The notes: generated from the sequence alone by a model not told the origin. Positions 18,285-27,520 are shown, numbered from the stretch's first letter. The stretch is 64,000 nt of DNA from Paenibacillus nasutitermitis (GCF_014641075.1 NZ_BMHP01000003.1:868001-932000); one strand, 5' to 3'. A program made the numbers and translations.

Positions 18285-18578
18285 TCATCGGTCCCTTAAA
18301 TCCTCAAGGATACCTTCATCTTCTTCAAACACGTCAAAAAAAGCTTCAAGAACCTCTGGTCTTACATTCTCAGGGAGCTGCCCTTGCCGAGCCTTTTTCA
18401 ATACTACTTCACCACGATCGTTTTCAATAAATTCGAGCTCATCCCCTTGTGTGACATTTAATTTTTCGGCCAGTCTTTTTGGAAGGCTTACTCCCAGGCT
18501 GTTGCCCATTCGCCCTATCTTGCGGGAAAAACGCATCACATTCGGTTTATCATTTGTCACTTTGACCACACCATTCAT
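18285..18578 (-). CDS. AbrB/MazE-type antitoxin
   Basis: This 97-residue protein has a SpoVT-AbrB swapped-hairpin DNA-binding domain at about residues 18-62 (MGNSLGVSLPKRLAEKL, then GDELE). An acidic C-terminal tail (EAFFDVFEEDEGILEDL) would be the toxin-binding part. The ATG follows a GGGG ribosome site by 7 bases. It precedes doc with a one-base gap. By analogy with other modules it should neutralise the toxin and repress the shared promoter. Confidence 0.85.
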   Translation of the reverse strand: MNGVVKVTNDKPNVMRFSRKIGRMGNSLGVSLPKRLAEKLNVTQGDELEFIENDRGEVVLKKARQGQLPENVRPEVLEAFFDVFEEDEGILEDLRDR

Positions 18579-18764
18579 TGATATTCCCCTCTCTATAAGT
18601 ATGATCCACGCTCAACCCGTTATACCTTATAACTGTAATAACATTTTAACGTATGTACATTTTAGCAAATTTCACTATAAATATAAAGTCTTTGACCGCA
18701 ATGACTGGCATCGTAAGCGATACCTGAGGCTCCCTGCTGCCCGATCTCAGGCTCGTAAGTAAGG

Positions 18765-18799
18765 TAAAAAAGCCCACACCGCATAAGGGTGTGAGCTTT
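18765..18799 (-). terminator. Rho-independent terminator of the LuxR-type regulator gene
   Basis: On the minus strand an AAAGCTCACACC arm pairs with GGTGTGGGCTTT across a 7-base loop, followed by a T run. It lies five bases after the stop codon of the regulator gene. Confidence 0.85.
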
Positions 18800-18803
18800 G
18801 GGC

Positions 18804-20861
18804 TCAGCTTATCTTTGGATTCACCGCCAGCAGCTTGATCAATTGGGTGCGTCCCTTTACCGACAGCTTGCTGTAAATGGAGCTGACATGCTTTTTGACT
18901 GTAATTTCGCTGACAAAAAGCGCCCTGGAAATTTCCGCATTGGTCAGGCCGTCGAGAACAAGCGCAACGACCTCCCGTTCCCGTTTGGATAACTGCATTT
19001 CATGTTCGCTGGATATGTGCAGCTCATCCGGGAATCCGCCCCGTTTTAACAAAAAGCGGAGAAACTCCCCCAGCTTGTCTCCACGAGTATCAATGACAAA
19101 GGTCGGTGTAGGCGTCTTGCCGTCATAGTTATGGTGCACGACACCCGGCATCATACGGAAACCGAGGTTCAGATGAGCTTCGCGGAAAAAATCCAAAGGA
19201 GGCGGGGAAGTGACGAAAATACCGCCCGAGCACATGTACGAAAACATCAAATACATCGTCTCCATGAACATATCGGGATTTTGCCAATCCCCGTAATCGA
19301 TCGTCCGTATAAACCATCCCGCCTGATCCGGAGGCTCAACCTCCAGAAGCTTGCGCTCGGCTTCCGGCAACGAAGACAAATAAGGGCTGGCGAACGGATC
19401 CTCGTCAAGCACAGGCAGTGTCATCTTATGAATAGGTACGATCACGGCAAGACCTACCGTTCTTCCGTCGGTGGTGCGAAGGAGCATTCCCGCTTGTTGA
19501 TCGAGCTCGACCCATGTGCGTAAATTCAGATGCTTGATCGTAAACGTCATATCTTCCTTGCCTTCAAACTCATCATAGAATTGATTGGTTTCCGGATCCA
19601 TACCGGCGAGCGTTAGCGGGGTGGCCTCATCGAGCCTTCTGCGCAAATAGGCTTCGCCCTCGCTCAAGTTCGACAACGTCAATGGCTCCCAAACATACTG
19701 GCCTCTGGAATAGGTTTGAATAATCGCACGTAGAATCGGAACACCGGTATAATAAAATAACTCGCCCACTTCCCATGCGGTGTTTCGGTAAGGAGCGGAA
19801 TGGCGAATCCGGGCCGCATAATATTGTACCGCTCTGCCCCTGAGCCGTTCAAAATAAGCCGGCGTTCGCTCCTCCAGCTGCTTGCGCATGGCAAGCCGCA
19901 TCAGGTCGTGCAGCATCCAACCGCGTTCTGTCTTACGGACAAAAGACATGGAGATCAGATGGCTGAAGGTTTCATCTTCGATTTCCTGGTCCAGGATCAC
20001 CTGCAGCACTTCACGATTAATACGCAGCAGAACCGCCGCCGCTTCGACCACTTTCCGAAGGTGGGCGTCCGGTACTTCGCGCAGCCACGCTTTGGCCAGA
20101 TGGTCAAACCATCCCGACTCATCTATCGACGAGCTCATCCAGTCCGCGTGGGGTGAAACATCAGCGGCCAGCGCAAGTGCAAGAGGATGACCGCCCGTTT
20201 TAAACCAGATGCGTTCGATTTGTTGCTCATCCATTATGCCGCATTGATTGAGATAAACCGCGCTGTCCTCATTGGTCAAATTTCCGAGCGGCATAAATAG
20301 CAGACGCTCCCGCAGAGCGGGGGATATGATCCATTTCCCACTCAGCTTGTATCGGCCTGCAATCACCAGCAGCATGTTGTCTGGAAGCCATTTAATAAAC
20401 TGATCCCGAAGCCAGTTATCCAACTCGCCCATTTCCTCATACGTGTCTAGAGCCAGCACGACCTTCACTTCCGAAGCCAATTGTTTCAACCTGGTCAGGC
20501 AGGCAACCAGCGAATTTGGATACTGCACTCTCTCACCTGATGGAACCGGCAGCTGCAGAAGCAGCTCACGGCATAACAAATCTCCTTTATGATTAAAGTC
20601 GCGGCTGTCCAGATACAGCATGACGGCACCTGCCCGCTGCGCCTGCCGGCGAAACGAATCAATAAGGAAACTTTTTCCAATCCCAGCTGTGCCGTATACA
20701 TTCCAGATCGTCTTGCCGCCGACGGATTCACCTGAAATGCTGCGTTGAAAAAGCGCAAGCTGCTCGGCCCGCCCTGCGATAAACTGATCCTGCCGCTCTT
20801 CGAGAGCGCTCATCGATTCCTGCAGAGCCATCGAAGCAGATTTTCCTTTATCGTTTGCCAT
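18804..20861 (-). CDS. STAND-type ATPase transcriptional regulator with C-terminal LuxR helix-turn-helix
   Basis: This is a 685-residue protein. An N-terminal NTPase domain has a P-loop GTAGIGKS (57-64) and a Walker-B-like strand KVVLALDTYEE (about 130). A winged-helix-like and linker region follow, then a roughly 200-residue unassigned middle domain. A GerE/LuxR helix-turn-helix occupies about 622-680 (SKREREVVALVLDGLTNAEI and TVKKHVSSIYSKL). The ATG at 20861 is preferred, with AGAGGA 9 bases upstream; a frame-sharing ATG at 20870 is too close to it. It resembles MalT-like regulators but lacks obvious TPR repeats. It stands alone with its own terminator, so its target is unknown. Confidence 0.8.
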   Translation of the reverse strand: MANDKGKSASMALQESMSALEERQDQFIAGRAEQLALFQRSISGESVGGKTIWNVYGTAGIGKSFLIDSFRRQAQRAGAVMLYLDSRDFNHKGDLLCRELLLQLPVPSGERVQYPNSLVACLTRLKQLASEVKVVLALDTYEEMGELDNWLRDQFIKWLPDNMLLVIAGRYKLSGKWIISPALRERLLFMPLGNLTNEDSAVYLNQCGIMDEQQIERIWFKTGGHPLALALAADVSPHADWMSSSIDESGWFDHLAKAWLREVPDAHLRKVVEAAAVLLRINREVLQVILDQEIEDETFSHLISMSFVRKTERGWMLHDLMRLAMRKQLEERTPAYFERLRGRAVQYYAARIRHSAPYRNTAWEVGELFYYTGVPILRAIIQTYSRGQYVWEPLTLSNLSEGEAYLRRRLDEATPLTLAGMDPETNQFYDEFEGKEDMTFTIKHLNLRTWVELDQQAGMLLRTTDGRTVGLAVIVPIHKMTLPVLDEDPFASPYLSSLPEAERKLLEVEPPDQAGWFIRTIDYGDWQNPDMFMETMYLMFSYMCSGGIFVTSPPPLDFFREAHLNLGFRMMPGVVHHNYDGKTPTPTFVIDTRGDKLGEFLRFLLKRGGFPDELHISSEHEMQLSKREREVVALVLDGLTNAEISRALFVSEITVKKHVSSIYSKLSVKGRTQLIKLLAVNPKIS

Positions 20862-21111
20862 GATCACCATTCCTCTGCGTAAGCAACAAAATACACTTTC
20901 CTGATCTTTCTATATAAACTCATATTATGTTTTAACGCAGGTTTATGTAAAGAGTGAAAAAAGCAAAATATTGGATTTTTTTGTCGAATACGAAAACCAC
21001 ATGGAGTTGTTATACTCTCGCATGTGGTCCGTTATTCGTTATGATATTTTAAGTACATACTTTTCGGATTATAACAATGGTCGTAGTGAATGTCGTAGTG
21101 AAGCGGCAAGC

Positions 21112-21441
21112 TTAGCTGGCCATAGCCCTGCAAGCCTTGGCGCAGGAGAAACATGCTTCGGCACAGCGCTGGCAGTGCTCATGATCATGCTTTTTGCATT
21201 CATTTCCGCAAGCCTCGCAAACGTCGGCACAAATCCGGCAAAGCTCCTGTGCATAAGAACTGTTGCGGGACATCGCTTGTGCTGCAAAGGCACAAATGTC
21301 GGCACATTCGCGGTCCAGCCGGATGCACTCTTTCATCATCGCAACGTGCTCTTCATTCAAACAGGCATCAAAACAGTGATTGCATGCCTGCATACATTTC
21401 AGGCATTCGTCGATACAATGTTGAAATTTTTCATGGGACAT
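21112..21441 (-). CDS. Cysteine-rich four-helix-bundle copper-binding protein
   Basis: This 109-residue protein has 19 cysteines arranged mainly as CxxC and CxxxC along predicted helices (C9, 13, 16, 20, 23, 27, 39, 46, 50, 68, 71, 75, 78, 82, 90, 93, 97, 100, 104). It lacks a signal peptide. This is the hallmark of the DUF326/Csp copper-storage family, whose four-helix bundle is filled with Cu(I) thiolates. The start at 21441 follows a perfect AAGGAGGTGA; the longer frame has none. It is likely cytosolic. Its neighbours (YdhK, copper ATPase, CopZ, CsoR) support copper storage or buffering. Confidence 0.9.
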   Translation of the reverse strand: MSHEKFQHCIDECLKCMQACNHCFDACLNEEHVAMMKECIRLDRECADICAFAAQAMSRNSSYAQELCRICADVCEACGNECKKHDHEHCQRCAEACFSCAKACRAMAS

Positions 21442-21539
21442 GTTGGTCACCTCCTTTAAAAATTTCATACCTTACTATGTTACCCTATCAAAGGGCGATG
21501 TAACCTGGCAGGGTTAGGGGCACATTTTCCGACCTGTCA

Positions 21540-22127
21540 TCAACCACCGGTTGTTCCTGCACTCGAAAGCTCGCTTTCTGTCACCCACTTATGATTCTTC
21601 ACCATTTCTCCGCCCGTAGCCGGCATATAATCAACCATATAGACCGTTGTTTGCTCGGCGGAATCAATGGTAGCTTCAGCGCCATCCATGCCTTCCATAT
21701 GTTCGGCCTGCAGGACAACTTTATCCCCGGGTTTGAATGGTTCTTCACCGGCGTTCTTCAATTCCTCATGAATCACCCATTTATGATGGGTCACCTTTTC
21801 GCCACCGGTAGTCGGGGAATAGGACACGGCATATACAGTTGTGCTGTACGCCCCTGCGATTGTTGCATTCGCTCCATTCATCCCTTCCATGTGATCCGTA
21901 TTCATCGTCGCCTGGCTGCCCACCTTAAAGGTGGGATTCTTTGCCTCTTCCAGACCTGCAGGAACTTCGCCGGAACTGGAGTGATTCATACCGTCCATGG
22001 AATTATGGCTATTATGGTTCGTGTTCGCCGGGTTCTCATTGTTTGTACTTTTGCCACATGCACTTAGAGCAAGAACAACCACGATAACGGCACCGAATAT
22101 CCATTTCCTATTTATTTTCATTTTCAT
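21540..22127 (-). CDS. YdhK/DUF1541 family lipoprotein
   Basis: This is a roughly 195-residue lipoprotein with the lipobox LSAC and a low-complexity Asn/His/Met linker (NHNSHNSMDGMNHSS). Two tandem DUF1541 units follow, each with HMEGMDGA or HMEGMNGA, a TTVYxVxYxPxTGGE stretch and HHKWVxxxEL or NHKWVxxxEL. The Met- and His-rich motifs are suited to binding copper outside the membrane. The start is uncertain between GTG 22133 and ATG 22127; GGGGAG lies upstream of both. It is located between the two-component system and the Cys-rich copper protein. Confidence 0.88.
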   Translation of the reverse strand: MKMKINRKWIFGAVIVVVLALSACGKSTNNENPANTNHNSHNSMDGMNHSSSGEVPAGLEEAKNPTFKVGSQATMNTDHMEGMNGANATIAGAYSTTVYAVSYSPTTGGEKVTHHKWVIHEELKNAGEEPFKPGDKVVLQAEHMEGMDGAEATIDSAEQTTVYMVDYMPATGGEMVKNHKWVTESELSSAGTTGG

Positions 22128-22233
22128 TTGCACAGCATCTCCCCTCTTTCGCACCCGCAGCAGCCACCGATTAGCATTGGCAGTTTCATCTGCGAGCTTG
22201 CCCGCGGATTCAGCAGTGACAGCTTTGAATACG

Positions 22234-22254
22234 ATAAGTGTAACTCATACTTAT
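22234..22254. promoter_or_regulatory. Inverted repeat upstream of ydhK-like gene
   Basis: ATAAGTGT and ATACTTAT face each other across 5 bases with 7 of 8 positions complementary, about 105 bases before the YdhK-like start. It could bind the response regulator encoded just upstream; this is a weak inference. Confidence 0.3.
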
Positions 22255-22275
22255 GAAGATCCTGTGTAGGTTCCA

Positions 22276-23355
22276 TTAGTATACATTCGGAAGCTGAATC
22301 GTAAATTTAGTGCCAATGCCCGTCTGGCTTTCTACTCTTATCTGCCCCCCGTGGGCGGCTGTTAGCTGCTTGACTATGGTTAGTCCGAGCCCGCTTCCGC
22401 CTGTACTTCGAAGCCGCGATTTATCCGACCGGTAGAACCGCTCGAACACGTAAGGCAAATCTTCCTGCGATATCCCTATTCCCGTATCTTGCACAACAAG
22501 AAGCACATTTCCGCTCTCTTCCGATCCCTGAATCCGAACTTCACCCTGGCTTGGCGTGAACCGCAGCGCATTGGTAAGCAGATTGACGAGAATCTGTATC
22601 ATGCGGTCGTGATCGGCATATACTCGAATGCCGGGATCGACTGACCTTTTTAAGTGAACGTTTTTCTCCCGGTAAGCTGCAGCCGCCAGCTCCACGCTTC
22701 GCTCAATAACCGCAGATAGCGGCACTTCCCTTTGCGCCAATTGAAACCCGGGCGATTCCACCTGCATCAGATCTTCCAGTTCGGTTACCAGCTGCGTCAA
22801 TCGCTCGATTTCTTCATAACAGGAATGAATGCGCTCAGGTGTCGGGGCCCAAATACCATCTTCCAGCGCGCGCATATGACTTTTTAGCGTTGTCAACGGG
22901 GTTCGGAGCTCGTGGGCAATGTCTTCGGTCATGGTGACGCGCAGCTGCTCCTGCCGCTGCAATTGCTCCGCGAGCGTATTTAACGAGGTGCCTAATTCCG
23001 CAAGCTCGTCTTGACCCTGAAGGGACACTCTCGAACCCCATTCCCCAATTGTCATACGTTCCGCCACCTGTTTCATATGCACCAATGGAGCTGAAATCCG
23101 TTTGGCCACGTAGAAACCAAGAAAGACGGCCAGCACAATGGATGCCAGGCACGTCCATATAATCGTCTGCACCAGCGCTTGTTCCAAATGGTAGTCCAGC
23201 TGCGGCAAATCATGATTCATGCCGGGGGCTTGCGACTTATAGATCGCGAAGTGGTAGTGCGTAGTCAAAATGACGCTGACAGAAGAAATGAGGATAATTC
23301 CAGCCGCAAATCCAATCATAATTAGAGCAAGTCGTGTATGAAGCCGCCTGTTCAT
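22276..23355 (-). CDS. Sensor histidine kinase (HAMP, HisKA, HATPase)
   Basis: This is a 359-residue kinase with two transmembrane helices (about 8-30 and 61-83) enclosing a very short extracytoplasmic loop of about 30 residues that contains His and Met. A HAMP domain (84-136), HisKA with His148 (DIAHELRTPL) and an HATPase domain ending in GGSGLGLTIVKQLTAAHGG follow. The start overlaps the response regulator stop by 4 bases. The short sensor loop and position inside a copper cluster suggest sensing of metal or envelope stress; the ligand is not visible. Confidence 0.9.
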   Translation of the reverse strand: MNRRLHTRLALIMIGFAAGIILISSVSVILTTHYHFAIYKSQAPGMNHDLPQLDYHLEQALVQTIIWTCLASIVLAVFLGFYVAKRISAPLVHMKQVAERMTIGEWGSRVSLQGQDELAELGTSLNTLAEQLQRQEQLRVTMTEDIAHELRTPLTTLKSHMRALEDGIWAPTPERIHSCYEEIERLTQLVTELEDLMQVESPGFQLAQREVPLSAVIERSVELAAAAYREKNVHLKRSVDPGIRVYADHDRMIQILVNLLTNALRFTPSQGEVRIQGSEESGNVLLVVQDTGIGISQEDLPYVFERFYRSDKSRLRSTGGSGLGLTIVKQLTAAHGGQIRVESQTGIGTKFTIQLPNVY

Positions 23356-24044
23356 GGGGTCCCGCCTGCGAACCGGTAGCCAGAACCGTATACCGTTACA
23401 ATATAGGCAGGGGTCTTGGCATCACGTTCGATTTTTTGCCGGGTGTTTTTAACATGCTGATCAATCGCGCGGATATCGCCGTCAAAATCATACCCCAGTA
23501 CGCGTTCAATTAATTCTTCCCGCGTAAAATGCCGCTGCGGATATTTTGCCATGGCAAGCAGCAGCTTGTATTCATTGGGTGTCAGGTTCACCAGCTGGCC
23601 GTCACAGAACACCTGCTGCTTCAGTGAATCAATAATCAGCTGCCCATCGTTAAAGGCCAAACGATCAGCCAGCAAAAGTTGGTCGTCGGAACGCCGTAAG
23701 ATGGCCCGTACCCGGGCGACCACTTCGCGCGGGTCAAAAGGTTTAATTAAGTAATCGTCAGCTCCCAGGGATAACCCCTTAATCCGGTTGTTTTCCGAAA
23801 CCTTCGCGGTCAGCATCATAATCGGAACGGAATGGATGAGACGAATCGATTGGCAGACCTGTTCGCCCTCCATATCTGGAAGCATGAGATCCAGAATAAC
23901 GAAATCAACCGATTCATTTCTCACGATCCGCACGGCGTCGCTGCCCGTTTCGGCTTCTAACGTCTGAAAGCCTTCTTGTTTTAAATAGCATACGACGACA
24001 TCCCGAATTTTCGCCTCATCATCGACGACTAATATGGTTTTCAT
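23352..24044 (-). CDS. OmpR-type response regulator
   Basis: This 230-residue regulator has a receiver domain (1-115) with Asp9, phospho-acceptor Asp52 (VILDLMLPD) and the KPFDPRE Lys. A winged-helix DNA-binding domain (about 130-228) contains LTPNEYKLLLAMAKYP and the RAIDQHVKNTRQKI recognition helix. It is translationally coupled to the kinase gene through an ATGA overlap. The likely targets are the neighbouring ydhK-like and copper genes. Confidence 0.93.
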   Translation of the reverse strand: MKTILVVDDEAKIRDVVVCYLKQEGFQTLEAETGSDAVRIVRNESVDFVILDLMLPDMEGEQVCQSIRLIHSVPIMMLTAKVSENNRIKGLSLGADDYLIKPFDPREVVARVRAILRRSDDQLLLADRLAFNDGQLIIDSLKQQVFCDGQLVNLTPNEYKLLLAMAKYPQRHFTREELIERVLGYDFDGDIRAIDQHVKNTRQKIERDAKTPAYIVTVYGSGYRFAGGTP

Positions 24045-24071
24045 AACTGCCCTCCATAAAACGCCTATTGT

Positions 24072-24731
24072 CTAACCCTGTCCAACACCCCTAAGATTTC
24101 CAGTTGGAAACGGCTGCGCAGCGAATTCACGGAGTGATTCCATCGTTATGCGTTCCACGAATCTGCTGAACTTCTCTTTCTTTTTCCCTTGTTCCTGAAA
24201 AGTGGAAATCAATCGGGAAACAACCGGAATCACCTGTTCTTCCTCCACACCGGACATAAAGAGCGTAGCGAGATGAGCCTTCAAACCTTTCGCTTCACCG
24301 CCGACGTAAATGTCGAATGTATCCTTCATCTTCACGACGGCAATATCCTTCAGCAGCGGTTCGCTTGTTCCCAGGGCGCATCCCGCGTATCCGATTTTCA
24401 GCGGACTCGGTACCTCCTGGCCTGAAATCGCCTCATCCAGCGCCTTGGCCAGTTCCAGACCGGCCTCCTCCGCACCTTTGCAGAAATTACAGGCGATCAA
24501 GCTTTTGGTGACAAAACCCGATGGAAGGATCTGCAGGCCCGCCTCCCGAAGCTCACCCTGCACTTCTTCCAACCGATCCTCTTCCATGGCGATATAGAGC
24601 TGCTTGAACGTGGTTATTTCGATTTCGGAATTTTCGCCTGAGATACGTCCTATAATTTCCAGCTGCTCCGGTTTAATTAATACACCGCCTACTCCAAATC
24701 CGGGGGAAACGGCAAATTTCTTCACGGCCAA
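24072..24731 (-). CDS. Nitrite/sulfite reductase-like half-domain protein with altered cluster cysteines
   Basis: This roughly 219-residue protein resembles one ferredoxin-like half plus the siroheme/4Fe-4S domain of nitrite and sulfite reductases. The N-terminal segment (VSPGFGVGGVLIKPEQLEII) is beta-rich. A C-x2-C pair (IACNFCKG) and GYAGCALGTSEPLLKDIAVV occupy the places of the two cysteine motifs. Canonical enzymes carry C-x5-C and C-x3-C; here the first is shortened and the fourth Cys is replaced by Thr. Siroheme-coupled catalysis as in full-length enzymes is therefore doubtful. The start is uncertain: GTG 24740 sits directly on GGGAGA, while TTG 24731 has better spacing. It lies between copA and the regulator genes. 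Confidence 0.65.
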   Translation of the reverse strand: MAVKKFAVSPGFGVGGVLIKPEQLEIIGRISGENSEIEITTFKQLYIAMEEDRLEEVQGELREAGLQILPSGFVTKSLIACNFCKGAEEAGLELAKALDEAISGQEVPSPLKIGYAGCALGTSEPLLKDIAVVKMKDTFDIYVGGEAKGLKAHLATLFMSGVEEEQVIPVVSRLISTFQEQGKKKEKFSRFVERITMESLREFAAQPFPTGNLRGVGQG

Positions 24732-24771
24732 CCCAATCACTCTCCCATATTCTGAATGAACTCAAGGCCTC

Positions 24772-27201
24772 TTATACCTTCATCCGCTGCAGCCGAAGTG
24801 CATTGAGCACCACCGAGACGGAGCTTAACGCCATCGCGGCTCCTGCAACCCAGGGGGCTAACAAGCCGAGTGCGGCAATCGGAATCCCCAATGTGTTGTA
24901 GCCAAGCGCCCAGAACAGGTTTTGCCGGATGTTGCTCATCGTCTTGCGGCTCATATAGATCGCATCCGGGATGCTGTTCAGATCGCCGCGCATGAGCGTA
25001 ACGTCAGCGGCTTCCATCGCCACATCCGTTCCGGTCCCAATTGCCATGCCGATATCCGCCATAGCCAGCGCGGGGGCGTCATTGATGCCGTCGCCGACCA
25101 TCGCTACCTTCTTGCCTTGCGCCTGCAGCTTCTTCACTTCTTCCGCTTTGCCTTCGGGCAGCACTTCCGCCCGGACATGATCAATCCCGACTTGTCTGGC
25201 GATCGCCTGGGCCGTGCGTTCATTGTCGCCTGTAATCATAATGACCTCGATGCCCAATTCCTTCAGCCGCGCTATCGCTTCCGTGGAGGTTTCTTTAACG
25301 GTATCGGCCACTGCGACAAGACCCGCATATTCGCGGTCGACCGCGATCAGCATGGCTGTCTTTCCTGCTTCCTCCAGCTGCGTCATGCGAGCCATGGCCC
25401 CTTCGACCGCAACTTCATATTTGGCCATTAGTTTGCGCGTACCGGCCAAAACTTCTCTGCCTTCGACGACTGCGCGGATACCGTAACCTGGAATCGCCTC
25501 GAATTCATCGGTTGCCGGAAGCTGAATGCCTTTAGCCGTGATACCCGTTACAATCGCCTCCGCAAGCGGATGCTCCGAGTTCTTCTCAGAAGATCCAACC
25601 AAGCGGAGAAAAGCCTGCTCCTCCATATGTTGGGTGAAAACATCCGTAAGCTCCGGCTTGCCCTTCGTCACGGTGCCGGTTTTGTCAAGAATAATGGTGT
25701 CGATCTTATGCGTCGATTCCAGATGTTCGCCGCCTTTGAAAAGTACGCCAAGCTCCGCGGCGCGGCCTGAACCTGCCATAATCGACGTAGGCGTGGCGAG
25801 TCCCAGCGCACATGGGCATGCAATGACCAAAATGGCTATTGCCTTCTCCAGCGCACCGGCAAAATCGCCGGGTGTGACCCAGAAATACCATACCACGAAC
25901 GCGGCAGCCGCAATGCCGACAACGATCGGTACGAAAATGCCGGAGATGACATCGGCTACCCGTTGAATCGGCGCCTTCGAGCCTTGTGCTTCTTCCACAA
26001 CCTTGATGATCTGGGCAAGCGCCGTTTCCTTGCCGACTTTCGTCGCCTTCACGGTCAGCCTGCCGTTCTTGTTGATGGTCGCACCGATGACGTTGTCTCC
26101 CGCCTTCTTCTCGACAGGGATACTCTCTCCTGTCAGCATCGATTCATCGACAGCGGAACTTCCTTCAATGACTTCCCCGTCAACCGGTATCTTCTCTCCC
26201 GGTTTAATCACAACGATGTCCCCGGCCAGCACATCTTGAACCGGAACCGTCAACTCCTGCCCGTCGCGGATGACCAAAGCCGTCTTAGCCTGCAGCCCCA
26301 TCAGCGTTTTGATCGCTTCGGAAGTGCGTCCTTTGGCAAGCGACTCGAACAGCTTTCCGAGAATGACGAGTGTGATCAAGACCGCGCTTGTTTCGTAATA
26401 CATCGAAGGGCCATGATGGGCCATGCTGCCCATCGATGCCCATTCTATCGTTAAATAAAGGCTGTAGAAGTAGGCCGCCGATGTTCCGAGAGACACGAGC
26501 ACATCCATATTCGCACTTTTATTGCGAAGGGCTTTGAACGCACCGACGTAAAACTGCTTGCCGATGTAGAACTGGACCGGCGTCGCCAGCGCCAACTGGA
26601 ACCATGGATTCATGAAAAGCTCAGGCATCCAGATCCAGGACAGGAATGAAAAGTGACTGACCATGGACCAGAGCAGCGGCAAGGAAAGAATCGCGGAGAT
26701 GAGCAGCTTGCGTTTCTGCTGCGAAATGGCTTTCTCGCGATGCTCCGCGGGATCGGCGGCCTCCTGCTTCGGAATCGCCTGATAGCCGAGCTTCTCTACC
26801 CGGGCTTGAATATCGGCAATCGAAACAGATGACGGGTTGTATTCCACCCGGGCGCTCTCCACCGCGAAGTTAACGACAGCACTTGTCACACCAGGCATTT
26901 TGTTTATCGTTTTTTCGATCTTGACCGCACATGCGGCGCAGTACATGCCGACGAGCTGCAAATCGACAACTTCCTTCACCGTATCATAGCCGAGCTTCTG
27001 AATCGTTTGTTCCATTTGCGGAACCGTTACTTTATTCGGATCGTACGTGACCGTTGCCCGTTCGAGGGCAAAGTTCACGTTCGCTTCTGCGACCCCTTCG
27101 ATTTTACTGAGTCCTTTTTCAATTCGGTTTGCACATGCTGCACACGTCATGCCGGTTAGCTGCAACGACGTTTGCTCCGATTCCAACCTGGCTGCGTCCA
27201 T
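24772..27201 (-). CDS. copA: Copper-exporting P1B-type ATPase CopA
   Basis: This 809-residue membrane pump has the standard length of Gram-positive CopA. Two N-terminal heavy-metal domains carry GMTCAAC (C20, C23) and GMYCAAC. Eight transmembrane helices follow, with the membrane metal site CPC in VIACPCALGLATP. The actuator loop TGES, the phosphorylation motif DKTGTVTKG, the HP pair (SEHPLAEAI) and GDGINDAPAL are all intact. The ATG at 27201 follows GAGGTG. It exports Cu(I) using ATP, receiving it from CopZ, encoded 31 bases upstream, and should be transcribed from the CsoR-box promoter at 27660-27689. Confidence 0.97.
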   Translation of the reverse strand: MDAARLESEQTSLQLTGMTCAACANRIEKGLSKIEGVAEANVNFALERATVTYDPNKVTVPQMEQTIQKLGYDTVKEVVDLQLVGMYCAACAVKIEKTINKMPGVTSAVVNFAVESARVEYNPSSVSIADIQARVEKLGYQAIPKQEAADPAEHREKAISQQKRKLLISAILSLPLLWSMVSHFSFLSWIWMPELFMNPWFQLALATPVQFYIGKQFYVGAFKALRNKSANMDVLVSLGTSAAYFYSLYLTIEWASMGSMAHHGPSMYYETSAVLITLVILGKLFESLAKGRTSEAIKTLMGLQAKTALVIRDGQELTVPVQDVLAGDIVVIKPGEKIPVDGEVIEGSSAVDESMLTGESIPVEKKAGDNVIGATINKNGRLTVKATKVGKETALAQIIKVVEEAQGSKAPIQRVADVISGIFVPIVVGIAAAAFVVWYFWVTPGDFAGALEKAIAILVIACPCALGLATPTSIMAGSGRAAELGVLFKGGEHLESTHKIDTIILDKTGTVTKGKPELTDVFTQHMEEQAFLRLVGSSEKNSEHPLAEAIVTGITAKGIQLPATDEFEAIPGYGIRAVVEGREVLAGTRKLMAKYEVAVEGAMARMTQLEEAGKTAMLIAVDREYAGLVAVADTVKETSTEAIARLKELGIEVIMITGDNERTAQAIARQVGIDHVRAEVLPEGKAEEVKKLQAQGKKVAMVGDGINDAPALAMADIGMAIGTGTDVAMEAADVTLMRGDLNSIPDAIYMSRKTMSNIRQNLFWALGYNTLGIPIAALGLLAPWVAGAAMALSSVSVVLNALRLQRMKV

Positions 27202-27231
27202 CACGAACACCTCGCTTCTTTTTCTGATTAT

Positions 27232-27432
27232 TTACTCCACTTCGTATCCCTGTTCTTCGATCGTTTCCTTAACGGCCTCGAGCGTCAGCTTGCTTTCGTC
27301 GTACGCAACAGCAACCGTACCTCCGCTCAGGTCCACTTTACCGCTCGCGCCGATTGTTGCCAGCGCGCCTTCGATTGAATTGACACAATGCCCGCAGGAC
27401 ATTCCTTCGACATTCAGTATGACGTTCTTCAT
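27232..27432 (-). CDS. copZ: Copper chaperone CopZ
   Basis: This 66-residue protein is a single heavy-metal-associated domain with GMSCGHC (10-16), the MxCxxC site that carries Cu(I). It is the normal CopZ length and ends in the typical IEEQGYEV. An AAGGAG ribosome site lies just upstream. It is followed directly by copA, matching the csoR-copZ-copA order of Bacillales. It delivers copper to the heavy-metal domains of CopA. Confidence 0.96.
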   Translation of the reverse strand: MKNVILNVEGMSCGHCVNSIEGALATIGASGKVDLSGGTVAVAYDESKLTLEAVKETIEEQGYEVE

Positions 27433-27520
27433 GTTTCATTTCTCCTTTATAATCGAATGGGTTCTTTCATAACTTTTGAAAGTTGTGCAGCAGTTCAACA
27501 ACAATTGCGGAATCTCCCTG

